A DNA stretch of 64,000 nt from Puniceibacterium antarcticum. Its GTDB lineage: Bacteria > Pseudomonadota > Alphaproteobacteria > Rhodobacterales > Rhodobacteraceae. The DNA lies in contig NZ_AWWI01000016.1 in NCBI RefSeq assembly GCF_002760615.1, positions 62,001 to 126,000 on the forward strand, in the 5' to 3' direction. Under the pieces are notes generated by a model. It was not told the DNA's origin. It made no database searches and worked only from the letters and a program-made list of their open reading frames with translations. A program made the position numbers and the translations under genes. Every line of letters begins with the position of its first letter. The first letter of the stretch is position 1. This document shows positions 26,398-34,620 of this stretch, in pieces.

Positions 26398-26429
26398 TCC
26401 CGCTCAGCAGATCCAGCCGCTGAGCGGGA
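26398..26429 (-). terminator. Terminator of the leftward TRAP operon
   Basis: TCCCGCTCAGC at 26398-26408 is exactly complementary to GCTGAGCGGGA at 26419-26429 with a 10-base loop. On the minus strand the stem is followed by TTTATCAC, a short T-rich tract. It lies 14 bases past the dctM stop. Confidence 0.78.
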
Positions 26430-26442
26430 ACGCTCTTGAGGA

Positions 26443-27747
26443 TCAGCCGGGCAACCAGAGCGCCAATTGCGGGAAGAGTATCAGCAGTACAACCAACAGC
26501 AACGAGCAACCGATAAAGGGGAATGCGGCCGTGTAGATTTCGCGCATGGTGGTTTCAGGCGGCGAGACCCCCTTCATCACGAACAGAAGCAGGCCGAAAG
26601 GCGGTGTGGTAAAGCTGATTTCAAGTGCCAGCAGCATGATCAGGCCGAACCAGACAGGGTCAAACCCGAGCGAGGCGGCCAGCGGAAAGAAGATCGGCAC
26701 GGTCAGCAGCATCATTGAAATCTGCTCCATGAACATGCCCAGGATCAGCAGCACCCCGAACATCACCAGCAACATGGAAATCGGTGCCAGATCAAAGGAT
26801 GTGGCCCAGTGGATTAACCCGGAAGAGGCGCCGGAAAACGCCAGAAGCTGGCTGAAGGTCGCGGATCCGAAAACGATCAGATAGGCCATCAGCGTGACTT
26901 TAAGCGCGCCGATCACGGAATTCTTGATCGCCTCGACGGTCAGGCAGCGAAAGACCGCAGCAAGGATCAGCACACCCAGCGCGCCGAAGGCCGCAGCCTC
27001 GGACGGTGTGAAGAAACCGCTGATCATCCCGATCACCGTCAGCACCATCACGCCCATCATAGGCACCACATCGCGCAGGACCAGCATCAGCTTGGCCGAT
27101 ATCGGCATCGGCGACACCTCATAAGCCGGGGCGGCGTCGGGATCGATCTTGGTCTGGACATAGATCAGCCCAATGTACAAACAGGCAAGGATCAGGCCCG
27201 GAATGATCCCTGCAATCAGCAATGCGCCTACATCAATCTGTGCCAGCGTCGCCAGCAGCACGGCCAGCGCCGAGGGCGGGATAATGATGGCAAGGCCGCC
27301 GGTGCCGAGGATCGGGCCGATGCTCATGTGTTTCTTGTAGCCGCGCTTGTTCATCTCGGGGACCATGAGGCTGCCGAGCAGCGCGGTCGAGCCCATCGAA
27401 GACCCAGAAAGCGTCGAAAATCCGGTGCCGCCGATCACGGTGACATAGCTCAGTCGGCCGGGAAGCTTGCCCAGCAGACGGTCTATGGCATTGAACATGC
27501 GTTCGCCAAGGCCGGTGTAGAAAAAGATCTCGCCCATCAGCAGGAAAAGCGGGATCGGCACCAGCGCAAAACTCGTCAGCGATCCAAGCCCATTGTTGAG
27601 CAGCTGGCTGATGCCCCGCTCGCCCCCCATAAAGATCCAGGCACCGAGGATGTTGGCGGCAAGAAAGGCCAATGCCACGGGCATCCCAAGGGCCATCAGG
27701 AACATGATGGAGCCGAGGAGCAGCCCCAATGCTTCGTACCAGTCCAT
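26443..27747 (-). CDS. dctM: TRAP transporter large permease DctM
   Basis: A 434-residue DctM-type membrane subunit with about 12 hydrophobic helices (LGLLLGSIMFLMALGMPVAL first) and family motifs such as SGSSMGSTALLGSLMVPEM and ISFTTPPFGLLLF. It couples sodium influx to uptake of the ligand delivered by DctP. Its ATG shares one base with the dctQ stop. The operon context (LeuCD-like enzyme, GntR regulator) suggests the ligand is a carboxylate or a compound converted to one. Confidence 0.93.
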   Translation of the reverse strand: MDWYEALGLLLGSIMFLMALGMPVALAFLAANILGAWIFMGGERGISQLLNNGLGSLTSFALVPIPLFLLMGEIFFYTGLGERMFNAIDRLLGKLPGRLSYVTVIGGTGFSTLSGSSMGSTALLGSLMVPEMNKRGYKKHMSIGPILGTGGLAIIIPPSALAVLLATLAQIDVGALLIAGIIPGLILACLYIGLIYVQTKIDPDAAPAYEVSPMPISAKLMLVLRDVVPMMGVMVLTVIGMISGFFTPSEAAAFGALGVLILAAVFRCLTVEAIKNSVIGALKVTLMAYLIVFGSATFSQLLAFSGASSGLIHWATSFDLAPISMLLVMFGVLLILGMFMEQISMMLLTVPIFFPLAASLGFDPVWFGLIMLLALEISFTTPPFGLLLFVMKGVSPPETTMREIYTAAFPFIGCSLLLVVLLILFPQLALWLPG

Positions 27748-28253
27748 TATTCGTGTACTCCGGCCTGGCCCGAATGCAGCAATTCCTTGCCAAAGACGAA
27801 GCGTGCAAATTCAACAGCCATCAGGCTGAAACAGATGGGAAATGAGATCGTGAGCATCCAGCGCGGAAAGTAGTAGGCCCGCACGTCATAGTCATTGCGC
27901 GCGATATTGGTCAGAACCAGCTCCAGCCCTTTCCAGGCGAGGATCAGCGAAACCCCCACACAGGCAAGTGCTACACCACGCGAGACGAGGCGTTGCATCG
28001 CAGCTGGCAGGGTCGCTGTGACCAATTCGATATGAACGTGGCCCTTTTCACGGACCAGCCAGGGCGCCCCCAGCATGGTGAGATAAAGCACCGCATATTC
28101 AGAAGATGTGAACAGCCATGCATAGGGCTGGAACCCCGCATTGCGCATCAACACAGAGATGACGATCGAGACCATCAGCCATATCAGCATGGCAGCGGCC
28201 ACGGATGCCATCGCATAGAGAACCGTATCGTAGGCTCGGGTCAGCAGGCGCAT
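27747..28253 (-). CDS. dctQ: TRAP transporter small permease DctQ
   Basis: A 168-residue membrane protein with four hydrophobic helices (TVLYAMASVAAAMLIWLMV first) and the DctQ-typical REKGHVHIELVTATLP loop. ATG at 28253 is preceded by AAAGGAGTGGTC; the GTG two codons earlier was rejected because it would sit on the ribosome-binding site. It pairs with DctM in the TRAP complex. Confidence 0.9.
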   Translation of the reverse strand: MRLLTRAYDTVLYAMASVAAAMLIWLMVSIVISVLMRNAGFQPYAWLFTSSEYAVLYLTMLGAPWLVREKGHVHIELVTATLPAAMQRLVSRGVALACVGVSLILAWKGLELVLTNIARNDYDVRAYYFPRWMLTISFPICFSLMAVEFARFVFGKELLHSGQAGVHE

Positions 28254-28281
28254 GACCACTCCTTTCCGGGTGCAGACGGGC

Positions 28282-28303
28282 GTGCGGCCCCACTGGGCCG
28301 CAC
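28282..28303 (-). terminator. Intercistronic hairpin between dctP and dctQ
   Basis: GTGCGGCCC at 28282-28290 pairs perfectly with GGGCCGCAC at 28295-28303 around a 4-base loop. It follows the dctP stop and precedes dctQ, the position where such stems raise the ratio of binding protein to membrane subunits. Confidence 0.6.
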
Positions 28304-28312
28304 ATCATCGGA

Positions 28313-29341
28313 TTACTTGTCGGCGTCGGCGTCGTAGAAATGGCTGATCAGCGTGTCGTAATTGCCATCACCCTGAGGGGCTTCAGCCATCAGGCCCTTC
28401 ATGCGATCCCAGGTCTTTTCGCGCGCCGCGGCGAGGTAGTTTGTCGCGGCGGCGCCTTCGAGGGTGATCACCTGCATGCCGCCAGCTTCGAGCGCTGCAA
28501 AGTCCTCGTCACGTTTTGCACGCATTTCTTCGACGCTGGATTTTTCATGGGCGATGGCGACATCCTGAAGGATTTTCTTGGATTCGTCGGACAGGGAGTC
28601 CCATTTTTCAAGATTCACGATCACGCCCAGATCGGTGGAGAAGAAGCAGGGCTCGATCCGGTAGTTCAGGAACTCGTTCCATTTCAGATCGATCAGGCCG
28701 ATCTGGGTCCAGCCGGTGGCATCTACCACGCCACGCTCGAGGCCAGCAAACACGTCCGTGGTCGACAGATCGATGACCTGCGCGCCCAGGTAGTCCTTGA
28801 AAAAGGCGTTGTAGACCGCATTGCCGCGCAGCTTCAGCCCGCTGATGTCCAGATTGCCCTCTGCATCCAGCTTCGGCGCGTCCTTGGTCCAGAGGTTGTA
28901 GCAGACACCGGAATCAAACCAGCCAAGATACTTCACGCCCATCTTTTCCTGATGGATCTGGTCGATCAGCGCGATCCCGCCATTGGCGCGGGCCTCGACG
29001 GCGGTGATGTTGGACGCCACAAGAGCGTCCTTTTCAGGCACGGTGCCGCCATAGAAGGAGCTGGCCGTGTAGACCATGTCGACAATACCGTCGCGCACGG
29101 CATCAGCTTGCTGGAACATGCCGATCGCTTCGGGTCCGCCGCGCACGTCGATGCGCACAACACCTTGGCCGGCCTCGTTCACCTCATCGACGAACTTAAG
29201 AAAGCTCTTGGTGTAAATCAGCGTCTCGGGGAAGGCGTGAACGGCAGAGATCGTATCTTCGGCCTGAGCGGCGCCTGCTGCAGTGAGGCTGCCGAGCGCG
29301 ATGGACGCAGCTGCCAGGCCTTTGATGACTGTGTATTTCAT
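28313..29341 (-). CDS. dctP: TRAP transporter substrate-binding protein DctP
   Basis: A 342-residue periplasmic binding protein with a signal peptide of about 27 residues ending in GAAQAE. The DctP core includes the ligand-carboxylate region with a conserved arginine (KLRGNAVYNAFF) and VDATGWTQIG. It should deliver an organic anion to DctQM. Start ATG is preceded by AAGGAGACCCAA. It follows leuD in the same direction across 85 bases that contain a hairpin. The exact ligand cannot be read from sequence. Confidence 0.92.
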   Translation of the reverse strand: MKYTVIKGLAAASIALGSLTAAGAAQAEDTISAVHAFPETLIYTKSFLKFVDEVNEAGQGVVRIDVRGGPEAIGMFQQADAVRDGIVDMVYTASSFYGGTVPEKDALVASNITAVEARANGGIALIDQIHQEKMGVKYLGWFDSGVCYNLWTKDAPKLDAEGNLDISGLKLRGNAVYNAFFKDYLGAQVIDLSTTDVFAGLERGVVDATGWTQIGLIDLKWNEFLNYRIEPCFFSTDLGVIVNLEKWDSLSDESKKILQDVAIAHEKSSVEEMRAKRDEDFAALEAGGMQVITLEGAAATNYLAAAREKTWDRMKGLMAEAPQGDGNYDTLISHFYDADADK

Positions 29342-29410
29342 TTGGGTCTCCTTGTTGTAAGCCGGTTCAAAGCCGACGTTGCTTTTGGATGGGCGCAGGC
29401 CCGCTTCCTC

Positions 29411-29437
29411 CTCAGGACTGAACCTGTCAGTCCTGAG
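29411..29437 (-). terminator. Hairpin overlapping the end of leuD
   Basis: CTCAGGACTGA at 29411-29421 is perfectly complementary to TCAGTCCTGAG at 29427-29437 with a 5-base loop. The leuD stop codon lies in one arm. On the minus strand no T run follows, so partial termination or mRNA stabilisation before dctP is more likely than full stop. Confidence 0.6.
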
Positions 29438-30026
29438 GATTTTGTGATGCGGGCCAGCTCCAGCGATGCCGTTTGTGGCGCTGGTCGCGGAAGGTGCGGA
29501 TGTCGTCCAGATGGGCGCGGGTCAGGTCGATGTCGTCCCAGCCATTGATCAGCTTTGTCCGCCAGACCGGAGCGAGATCAAACTGCAGGGTCGCGCCGTT
29601 GAGTGCGATCTGGCTGGTTTCGAGATCGATGGAGGCACTGGTTGTGCGGCCCGCCAGCGCCTGCATCAACGCCGGAGTTTCTGCCAGCCGGGCGGGCAAG
29701 AGCCCGTTGTTGACGGCATTGGCTGCAAAAATGTCGCCAAAACCTGTCGCAATGACGCAGCGGATCCCGGCATCGACCAACGCATAGACCGCTGCTTCGC
29801 GTGACGAGCCACAGCCAAAGTTGCGCCCCGCGAGCAATATGCTGGCCTGCGGGAAACGGTCGAGCGGAAAGTCCGGATCGCCCTCGCGCAGATCGCGCAG
29901 CAGGAATTGCCCGTATCCTTCTGCGCGCGAGGCGGACATAAACCGTGCCGGGATCAGCTGGTCCGTATCGATGTTGTCGCGCGGCAAGGCGACGGCGGTG
30001 CCGTCATGTCTGCTCCATCCCGCCAT
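29427..30026 (-). CDS. leuD: LeuD-like small subunit of an isopropylmalate/methylmalate-type hydro-lyase
   Basis: A 199-residue aconitase-superfamily swivel domain. Key features are DNIDTDQLIPARFM near residues 17-30, GRNFGCGSSREAAVYAL, and ANAVNNGLLPARL. It pairs with the large subunit encoded just upstream to isomerise or hydrate a branched dicarboxylate. The ATG at 30026 overlaps the leuC stop by one base (TGATG). No leuA or leuB is nearby and the operon contains a transporter and a GntR regulator, so a catabolic substrate such as an alkylmalate or alkylmaleate is more likely than leucine biosynthesis (inference). Confidence 0.85.
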   Translation of the reverse strand: MAGWSRHDGTAVALPRDNIDTDQLIPARFMSASRAEGYGQFLLRDLREGDPDFPLDRFPQASILLAGRNFGCGSSREAAVYALVDAGIRCVIATGFGDIFAANAVNNGLLPARLAETPALMQALAGRTTSASIDLETSQIALNGATLQFDLAPVWRTKLINGWDDIDLTRAHLDDIRTFRDQRHKRHRWSWPASQNPQD

Positions 30027-31423
30027 CACAGCCGCCCTTTCATCAGCGGGCGCGGATCGGTGAGTGTGCCGGTGACGGCCGCCGCGGCCACCATGGCGGG
30101 GGACATCAGATGTGTGCGTGCGCCCTTACCCTGTCGTCCCCGGAAATTGCGGTTGGTTGACGATGCACAGCGCTTGCCCGCGCCAACCAGATCGCCGTTC
30201 ATGCCGACGCACATGGAACAGCCGGACGCCACCCAGTCCAGCCCTGCATCAATGAACACCCTGTCCAGCCCTTCGCGTTCGGCCTGCGCGCGGATCAGCA
30301 TGGAGCCGGGCGAGACGATGCCCGGAACTCTCGCCGTGCGCCCGCGCAGAACGGCAGCGGCGATGCGCAAATCTTCGATCCGTGCATTGGTGCAGGACCC
30401 GAGGAACACCTGATCCACCGGCACCCCGTCCAGCGCCTGCCCGGCGTGCAGCCCCATGTAGTCAAGCGCTTCGGAGGCCGCGCGCGCCTTGCCCTCGGGC
30501 AGATCGGCGGGATCGGGAAGTGTTCCGGTAATGGGCAGCGCCTGTTCCGGCGTCGTGCCCCAGGTCAGGGTTGGCGCAATTTCGGCGGCGTCAATGCTGA
30601 CTTCGCGGTCAAAAATGGCTGCTTCGTCGCTGTGCAGCAGCGCCCATTCCATCAGGGCCGCGTCCCAACTGGCCCCTTCGGGCGCAAAGGGGCGGCCCTT
30701 GATATAGGCATATGTCACCTCGTCCGGCGCGATCATGCCAAGCCGTGCACCCCCTTCGATCGACAGGTTGCACAGGGTCATCCGCCCCTCCATGGACAGG
30801 GCGCGCACAGCCTCGCCCGCATATTCGATGGCGTGGCCCCGAGCGCCGTCTGTGCCCAGCAACGCGATCCAGTGCAGCGCGATGTCCTTGGCGCTGATCA
30901 TCGGATCAAGGCGTCCGTCAATGGTGATCCGCATCGCACGCGGCTTGGTCTGCCAGACGGTCTGTGTGGCCAGCACATGCGCAACCTCGGTCGCGCCGAT
31001 GCCAAAGGCAAGCGCACCAAACGCGCCGTGAGTCGAGGTATGGCTGTCGCCGCAGTTGATCTGCAACCCCGGCAGGGTCAGACCCTGTTCCGGGCCGATG
31101 ACATGCACGATGCCCTGACGCGGATCATCCAGCCCGAATAGCGTGATGCCATGTTGCTTTGCATGTGTATCCAGCCGTTCCAGCATCTTTGCAATGGCCG
31201 GGTCGGTGATCCTGTTGCGATTCCCCGTGGGTGCGTAGTGATCCGCGACGCCGAACGTCAAATCCGGTTGAGCGACTGGCAGGCCGCGGGCGGCAAGCTT
31301 GCCAAAGGCGTGGTGGGACCCTTCGTGCACCAGATGGCGATCCACCCAGAGCAGGGACTGCCCGTCCTCATTGCGGCGCACTTCATGGGCGGCCCAGAGT
31401 TTGTCCAGCAGCGTCAGACTCAC
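30026..31423 (-). CDS. leuC: LeuC-like large subunit of an isopropylmalate/methylmalate-type hydro-lyase
   Basis: A 465-residue aconitase-family iron-sulfur enzyme. The [4Fe-4S] ligands are recognisable in FLGSCTNARIEDLR and SGCSMCVGMN, and the substrate region in GIVHVIGPEQGLTLPG and CGDSHTSTHGAFG. GTG at 31423 (VSLTLLDKLW) overlaps the GntR stop by four bases (GTGA) and fits the LeuC N-terminus; the longer frame was rejected. SGCSMCVG replaces the usual EPGCSMCLA, and ADHYAPTGNR the usual ADHNVPTT, mild deviations consistent with a paralogue of altered substrate choice. Confidence 0.87.
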   Translation of the reverse strand: MSLTLLDKLWAAHEVRRNEDGQSLLWVDRHLVHEGSHHAFGKLAARGLPVAQPDLTFGVADHYAPTGNRNRITDPAIAKMLERLDTHAKQHGITLFGLDDPRQGIVHVIGPEQGLTLPGLQINCGDSHTSTHGAFGALAFGIGATEVAHVLATQTVWQTKPRAMRITIDGRLDPMISAKDIALHWIALLGTDGARGHAIEYAGEAVRALSMEGRMTLCNLSIEGGARLGMIAPDEVTYAYIKGRPFAPEGASWDAALMEWALLHSDEAAIFDREVSIDAAEIAPTLTWGTTPEQALPITGTLPDPADLPEGKARAASEALDYMGLHAGQALDGVPVDQVFLGSCTNARIEDLRIAAAVLRGRTARVPGIVSPGSMLIRAQAEREGLDRVFIDAGLDWVASGCSMCVGMNGDLVGAGKRCASSTNRNFRGRQGKGARTHLMSPAMVAAAAVTGTLTDPRPLMKGRL

Positions 31424-32214
31424 GCGCTGTCGCCTTTGCCGCCAATCACCGGCTCCCAATGGCGCGCGCCGCCTTTGCCGACCCGGCTGAGCGTCATTTC
31501 CAATTGGAACCGATCAGGGCGATAAAGGGCCGACAGATATTCAACGCCGCGCCCGTTGATGTCGCGCACGATCCGTCTGAGCGACAAGAGGGCAGAGCCG
31601 ACCGCAACTTCCAGCGCTTCGCCGACGTCCGGGGTGGCCAGTGCTGCGCTGACGGTCTGGTGTGCAGCCTCAACTTGTACGCCGGACCGTTCGAGCAGTC
31701 GGAAGAGCGGCGTCGCCGCAAGATCTGACTCGGAATAATTCGCGGCGATGTCTTCGGGGACATAGGTGGTCAAGTGCGAAAACGGGCTGCCATCGGCGAT
31801 CCGCACCCGGACCGCGCGCTGAACCCGCTCCTGCGGCATAAGTCCCATGTCCCGGGCAACAACCTCGGGGGCTGGGCCATAGGAAAACGACAGCAGCCGG
31901 GCGGAATGCTGGCCCAGCTCGACCAGCTGAGGAATGAGCGTGGTCATGTCGGCGGCAATTGTCCCGGCCTCTTTCGCGGGCAGAACGGTGGTGCCACTGC
32001 CCGCGCGGCGGTCGATCATCCCGTCGGCTTCAAGCGCGTCCAGCGCGCGCCGTATGGTGACCCGGCTGACATCAAACTGTTGCGCCAGCCGTTGTTCACC
32101 GGGCAGCATGCCACCGGCCATATAGGCACCGTTGAGAATTTCGTCGCGCAGCAAAAGGTAGACCCGGCGGGCCTTTCCGCCTTCGGGAAGGCTGGACTTT
32201 ACGTGATCGCGCAT
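31420..32214 (-). CDS. GntR-family (HutC/UTRA) transcriptional regulator
   Basis: A 264-residue regulator. Residues about 15-80 form the GntR winged helix-turn-helix (LPGEQRLAQQFDVSRVTIRRALDAL), and the remainder is a UTRA ligand-binding domain (SFSYGPAPEVV, LRRIVRDINGRGVEYLSALYRPDRF). The chosen ATG (MRDHVKSS) has GGGGAA 9 bases upstream; an ATG six codons earlier (32232) is possible. It is first in the leftward leuCD-dctPQM operon and divergent from the hyu operon, so it probably controls both from the AT-rich spacer. Confidence 0.85.
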   Translation of the reverse strand: MRDHVKSSLPEGGKARRVYLLLRDEILNGAYMAGGMLPGEQRLAQQFDVSRVTIRRALDALEADGMIDRRAGSGTTVLPAKEAGTIAADMTTLIPQLVELGQHSARLLSFSYGPAPEVVARDMGLMPQERVQRAVRVRIADGSPFSHLTTYVPEDIAANYSESDLAATPLFRLLERSGVQVEAAHQTVSAALATPDVGEALEVAVGSALLSLRRIVRDINGRGVEYLSALYRPDRFQLEMTLSRVGKGGARHWEPVIGGKGDSA

Positions 32215-32321
32215 CGGCAGATTCCCCGTCATTCGCGTCTCAGGGTATCGGTTGTTTTTTGAAACGCAAGAAATTTGTATCAGAAGTGTCGTTAAAAATA
32301 TGCTTTGAATAAACATTAAGA

Positions 32322-32339
32322 TGTATTACAAAAAATACA
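32322..32339. promoter_or_regulatory. Candidate GntR operator between divergent operons
   Basis: TGTATT at 32322-32327 and AATACA at 32334-32339 form a perfect inverted repeat with a 6-base spacer, inside a clearly AT-rich spacer unlike the surrounding DNA. It lies 20 bases before the start of the rightward operon. Assignment to the adjacent GntR protein is by position. Confidence 0.55.
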
Positions 32340-32359
32340 ACTTGCCGGGGAGCGACGCC

Positions 32360-32920
32360 ATGCCGATTGTCGAACTGCATCTGCTGAAGGGCTATGAGGA
32401 TGCGGACAAGACCCGTCTGGGGGAGGCGCTGACAGATGCGGTGCGTCTGGTTGTGCCCGCGACCCCCGAGGCGATCACAGTCATGATCCATGAGCGCAGC
32501 CCGGCGCAGTACATGCGGGGTCGCATCCCACGAAATCCTGCGCCCGCGCTGCCTGATCCGGCCCTGATCGTGCGTGGCTATCTGGATGCGATGGAGGCGC
32601 GTGACCTTGACGCGGCCCGCACGTTTCTGGGGCGGGGTTTTGTGATGCACTTTCCCGGGGCGCCCGCGATGCACGATCTGCAGCAACTCATCGACTGGTC
32701 CGCGCCGCGCTACCGTGAGGTGCGCAAGACCTATGAGGCGGCCGAAGCATTCCAGGGCGCGGCTGAGGCTGCGACGGTTTACATGCGCGGTACGCTGTCG
32801 GGTGTCTGGTTGGATGGCACCGCATTCCACGCAATCCGTTTCATTGACCGGTTCGAGGTCGCGGGCGGAAAAATCATCAAACAAGAGGTCTGGAACGATA
32901 TGGCAGAGGTGCGCGCGTGA
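32360..32920 (+). CDS. Fusion of 4-oxalocrotonate tautomerase and SnoaL/NTF2-like domains
   Basis: A 186-residue two-domain protein. Residues 1-60 resemble 4-OT tautomerases: Pro2, which becomes the catalytic Pro1 after Met removal, in [12 protein letters not shown], then [11 protein letters not shown] and [13 protein letters not shown]. Residues about 72-183 form a SnoaL/NTF2-like cone ([34 protein letters not shown]), a fold used for small isomerase, hydrolase or cyclase reactions. ATG at 32360 has GGGGAG upstream and begins exactly at the tautomerase start, so the 13 upstream codons were dropped. It overlaps hyuB by four bases. The tautomerase probably handles an enol or unsaturated acid intermediate of the pathway (inference). 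Confidence 0.82.
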   Translation: MPIVELHLLKGYEDADKTRLGEALTDAVRLVVPATPEAITVMIHERSPAQYMRGRIPRNPAPALPDPALIVRGYLDAMEARDLDAARTFLGRGFVMHFPGAPAMHDLQQLIDWSAPRYREVRKTYEAAEAFQGAAEAATVYMRGTLSGVWLDGTAFHAIRFIDRFEVAGGKIIKQEVWNDMAEVRA

Positions 32921-34620
32921 ACGAGCATACAGAAATTGACCCGATCACGCTGGCAGTTCTTGCCGGACGGATGGAGCAGATTGCAGACGAGATGGACGCA
33001 ACCCTGTTCCGCTCTGCCTTCAATCCGATCATTGCCGAGGCGCATGATGCGTCTCACGGGCTTTATCATGCTGTCACCGGCGACACGCTGGTGCAGGGGA
33101 AATCCGGTCTGCCGATCTTTGTCGGGGTCATGTCCTTTGCGGTAAAGGCGGTGATCGAAAAGGCCGCCGCAAGCGGGCAGGCCGAAGACGGTGATATCTG
33201 GATCTTCAACGACGCGCATGTGGGCGGCACGCATCTGAATGACATGCGTCTTGTGCGGCCCTATTTCCGCGATGGCGAGCTGTTCTGCTACCTTGCCTCG
33301 GTCGGGCACTGGCATGATCTGGGCGGCGGTGTTCCGGGCAACTACAACCCTGCAGCCACGGATGTCTTTCAGGAGGCGTTTGTGCTGCCACCCGTCCGTC
33401 TGGCCCGCAAGGGGGAGGTAAATCAGGACATTATCGACATTCTGATGCGCAACACCCGGCTGCCGCAATCCGCAATGGGGGATCTGAACGGGCAGCTTGG
33501 TGCGCTTGATCTGGGCGTGCGCCGCATGGATGAGCTGCTGGATGAATACGGTGTGGACACCGTCAGTGCCGGGCTTGAGGCCTTGGGACATCGCGCCGAA
33601 ACGCTGATGCGGGCCGAACTAGCGGCCCTGCCCGATGGTCGCTGGGAAGCGCTGGATTACCTCGACAACGACGGAATCAAGGATGAGGCGCTGCCTATTG
33701 CGGTCGCGCTTGAAATCCGCGGTGATCGCATGGTGCTGGACTTTGCGGGAACGGCGCCACGCTGCGCTGGACCTGTGAATATCGCGCTGCCGACCGCGGT
33801 GGCCACGGCCTACGTCGCGATCAAGCACATCTTTCCCGCCCTGCCCGCAAACGCCGGCGTGATGCGCCCGATCGAGGTGAAAATCCCCGAAGGATCACTG
33901 CTTGCCGCGGAATTCCCGGCGCCGGTCGGGGGTTATACGGAAACGATTCTGCGGATGATCGACGTGATCTTTTCTGCAGCGGCGCAGGCGGCGCCGGACC
34001 GCGTTGTTGCCAATGCCTATGGGACGATCAATGCGCTGTCGATTGCCGGGCGGCGCAGCAATGGCCAACCCTGGGTCATGTTTTCTTTCTACGGCGGGGG
34101 GCATGGCGGATCGCTGGAGTCGGACGGTTTGAACCATGGTAATGCGCCGATCTCGACCGCGACGATCCCGCCGATGGAGATTCTGGAAGCGGCCTATCCG
34201 GTGATGTTCCGGCAATGGGCCCTGCGTCCCGACAGCGCCGGTGCAGGTCAGCACCGTGGCGGTCTGGGCGCGGTCTATGAGATCGAAGTGCTGGAAGAAA
34301 ACGGTGCCGAAGCGTTTCTGTTCGGGGAACGCGGCCGCTTTGCCCCGCAGGGTGTCGCGGGTGGCGGGGCCGCAGCGATGAACGTGTTTTCCTATGATCA
34401 GGACGGCGCGCTGGCCTATCCGCCAATGACATCCAAGATGCGCGGCATCCCGCTGAAAGCGGGCGAAGCGGTGCGTCTGGAGACACCGGGTGGCGGGGGG
34501 TACGGGCCGGCCGCAGACCGTGATCCGGCCGCTGTGGCGCGGGATGTCGCGCTTGGCTTTCTGAGCACAGCCGAGGCAGTTCGGCTTTATGGAACCGCAT
34601 GGCAGGAGCAGCAGGCATGA
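32917..34620 (+). CDS. hyuB: HyuB-type hydantoinase/oxoprolinase, beta subunit
   Basis: A 567-residue HyuB-family subunit: [19 protein letters not shown] at the start, [18 protein letters not shown] as the metal-binding region, and the C-terminal [10 protein letters not shown] found across the family. With HyuA it forms an ATP-dependent enzyme that opens cyclic amides such as hydantoins or 5-oxoproline, or carboxylates small ketones in acetone-carboxylase-like members. Start is a GTG overlapping the previous stop (GTGA); its own stop overlaps hyuA (ATGA). The substrate cannot be read from sequence. Confidence 0.9.
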   Translation: MNEHTEIDPITLAVLAGRMEQIADEMDATLFRSAFNPIIAEAHDASHGLYHAVTGDTLVQGKSGLPIFVGVMSFAVKAVIEKAAASGQAEDGDIWIFNDAHVGGTHLNDMRLVRPYFRDGELFCYLASVGHWHDLGGGVPGNYNPAATDVFQEAFVLPPVRLARKGEVNQDIIDILMRNTRLPQSAMGDLNGQLGALDLGVRRMDELLDEYGVDTVSAGLEALGHRAETLMRAELAALPDGRWEALDYLDNDGIKDEALPIAVALEIRGDRMVLDFAGTAPRCAGPVNIALPTAVATAYVAIKHIFPALPANAGVMRPIEVKIPEGSLLAAEFPAPVGGYTETILRMIDVIFSAAAQAAPDRVVANAYGTINALSIAGRRSNGQPWVMFSFYGGGHGGSLESDGLNHGNAPISTATIPPMEILEAAYPVMFRQWALRPDSAGAGQHRGGLGAVYEIEVLEENGAEAFLFGERGRFAPQGVAGGGAAAMNVFSYDQDGALAYPPMTSKMRGIPLKAGEAVRLETPGGGGYGPAADRDPAAVARDVALGFLSTAEAVRLYGTAWQEQQA

